Shown piece after piece: positions 62,913 to 64,000 of a stretch of 64,000 bases of DNA. Within the stretch, counting starts at the first letter, position 1. The number at the start of each line of letters is the position of its first letter. The stretch lies in NCBI RefSeq assembly GCF_000743715.1, contig NZ_JQEY01000003.1:220112-284111 (forward strand). The letters are read 5' to 3'. Source of the DNA: Palleronia rufa. Lineage in GTDB: Bacteria > Pseudomonadota > Alphaproteobacteria > Rhodobacterales > Rhodobacteraceae. The notes under the pieces are model-generated. The model saw only the letters and a program-made list of their open reading frames with translations, made no database searches and was not told the DNA's origin. A program made the position numbers and the translations under genes.

Positions 62913-64000
62913 CGGCAACCCTCTGGTCGGCCCTGCTGCAATGGTCGCGGGTCGGCATCGGCACGGCCCTCTTTCTGGTCGCCGCGCGGATCCTTCCGCT
63001 GGCCGAACTCGGCGCCTTCGCCACGGCCTTCGCCCCCGTGCGCCTGTCCCAGGGGCCGGTCCGCGCCGCCGTGGCCGACGCTGCCGTGGTGCTGGGAACG
63101 CGGGCGCCGGCGCTCTCGGCCCTGGCGGGTTTGGCGCTGGCGGCGTCGCTGATTCTTGCCGCGGGGCTGTGGCTGGCCGCACCGCTCCTGCCCGCCGCGG
63201 TGTCCGGCCCGCTCCGCTGGCTCGCGCTGGTTCCACCGATCTGGGCGGTCGGCGCGGTGCCGGAGGGCGTGCTGCGACGCGACATGGCGCTGAAGGCGCT
63301 GGCCCTGCGCAGCATCGCCGCGCAGGGTATCGCCGGCGGCGCGGCCCTGTGGCTGCTGATGGCCGGCGCCGGGATCTGGGCGCTGGTGGTCTTCGCGGTG
63401 GCCAACGCGGGCCTTGCCAGCGGTCTGGCGCTGCTGCTGTCGGGCTGGCGGCCTAGGCGGCCGGCGCAGGGGCGGACCGCCGCCCGCACGCTGCGCGATC
63501 TGGCCCTGCGGGAAGGGGTCTCCGGCCTGCCCGTCCCGCTGGCGCAGATGGCCGTCGGTGCGGTCTTCGGACTGACCGCGGCGGGCGCGTTCCAGATCGC
63601 CGCGCGGGCGCTGCAGCTGGCCGATTCGCTGGCGCTCGCCCCGTTGCGCTATCTGGCGCTGCCGCGCCTTGCACGCGACCCGGCCAGGCTGGGCGGTGAG
63701 CTTGAGCGCGCTTGCCTCGTGGGCGGCTGGATCGCGGCACTGATCGCCGGCGCGGGGCCGGAGGGGCTGGCGCTGCTGGTGGGACCGAAAGCCGCCGCCG
63801 CCACGCCGCTGTTCCTGGCACTGACGCCCATGCCGCTCATCGCCGCCGCGACCATGCCGGTGCGCCAGGCCCTCGCCGCGCGGGGCGACACCCGCGCGGC
63901 GCTGGCCCTTTCGCTGCTCACACTGGCGGCGAGCGTCTCGGCGCTGGCCGCGGCCCTGGCGCTGTCGCCCACCGCGATCGCCGCCGCGCTTCCCGTGGCG
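62909..64000 (+). CDS. Wzx-type flippase, 3' end off the window
   Basis: 364 residues of a multi-membrane-segment protein of the MOP superfamily (polysaccharide flippase). The reading frame stays open to the right edge. The central loop (ALREGVSGLPVPLAQMAVGA, then AAGAFQIAARALQLADSLAL) matches the family's TM7-8 region. It overlaps the acyltransferase gene by four bases. It completes the Wzx/Wzy set. Confidence 0.85.
   Translation, partial: MTATLWSALLQWSRVGIGTALFLVAARILPLAELGAFATAFAPVRLSQGPVRAAVADAAVVLGTRAPALSALAGLALAASLILAAGLWLAAPLLPAAVSGPLRWLALVPPIWAVGAVPEGVLRRDMALKALALRSIAAQGIAGGAALWLLMAGAGIWALVVFAVANAGLASGLALLLSGWRPRRPAQGRTAARTLRDLALREGVSGLPVPLAQMAVGAVFGLTAAGAFQIAARALQLADSLALAPLRYLALPRLARDPARLGGELERACLVGGWIAALIAGAGPEGLALLVGPKAAAATPLFLALTPMPLIAAATMPVRQALAARGDTRAALALSLLTLAASVSALAAALALSPTAIAAALPVA

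Noticed and set aside
1-64000. tRNA, rRNA genes and CRISPR arrays
   Set aside because: No cloverleaf with conserved TTCGA arm and CCA-type end, no rRNA segment and no regularly spaced direct repeats were seen on reading. A covariance-model search was not possible.

Overview
The window is a GC-rich alphaproteobacterial chromosome segment, most likely from the Rhodobacterales (Rhodobacteraceae). The evidence is the complete gene-transfer-agent (GTA) structural cluster next to cysE, the short OpgH with OpgC and OpgG, the iol genes under a LacI-type regulator, and a CtrA-type box. The species cannot be named from the sequence.

Layout. (1) 1-5.3 kb: the 3' part of katG, then an accessory spot. 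It holds a putative PD-(D/E)XK nuclease gene with an in-frame TAA, a frameshifted and truncated gene upstream of it on the same strand, and a defective IS3-family (IS407-like) element. (2) 5.3-10.6 kb: rpe, an MscS channel, typA/bipA and cysE. (3) 10.6-24.2 kb: a GTA head-and-tail operon on the minus strand (g1 to g15), tightly packed with ATGA and TGATG overlaps. (4) 24.4-29.3 kb: fabD-fabG-acpP-fabF-mltG, closed by a strong terminator just before the GTA cluster. (5) 29.4-34.2 kb: the osmoregulated periplasmic glucan operon opgG-(57-codon ORF)-opgH-opgC. (6) 34.6-36.0 kb: rpsF-rpsR-rplI with a candidate S6:S18 leader and a clear terminator. (7) 36.3-49.2 kb: a myo-inositol catabolism and uptake regulon. 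One arm is iolD-iolC-iolB-iolJ-iolG (minus). The other is dehydrogenase-iolE-dehydrogenase (plus), followed by a LacI-family regulator and a divergent CUT2-type ABC transporter. Two perfect palindromes with the same core lie in the two divergent control regions. (8) 49.4-64.0 kb: an exopolysaccharide locus with ManC, a GT2, a Wzc-like chain-length protein and kinase, a Wza-like lipoprotein, a priming sugar-phosphate transferase, two GT4s, then a chain of sulfotransferase, polymerase, acyltransferase and flippase. The flippase runs off the right edge. A 1.2-kb relic of a Mu-like transposable phage lies inside this locus.

How the genes work together. The iol genes would carry inositol from import through dehydrogenation (IolG and paralogues), dehydration (IolE), ring opening (IolD), isomerisation (IolB), phosphorylation (IolC) and aldol cleavage (IolJ). 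No iolA is in the window. The polysaccharide genes form a Wzx/Wzy-dependent pathway: nucleotide sugar (ManC), priming (WcaJ/ExoY-like), glycosyltransfer, flipping, polymerisation, chain-length control and export. A perfect TTAA-N7-TTAAC CtrA-type box sits in front of the sulfotransferase operon. CtrA is known to control GTA expression in Rhodobacterales, so the two systems may share a regulator, but no such box was seen upstream of the GTA cluster here. I found no tRNA, rRNA or CRISPR array. The most unusual spots are the decayed nuclease cassette, the 57-codon ORF in the opg operon and the Mu relic.
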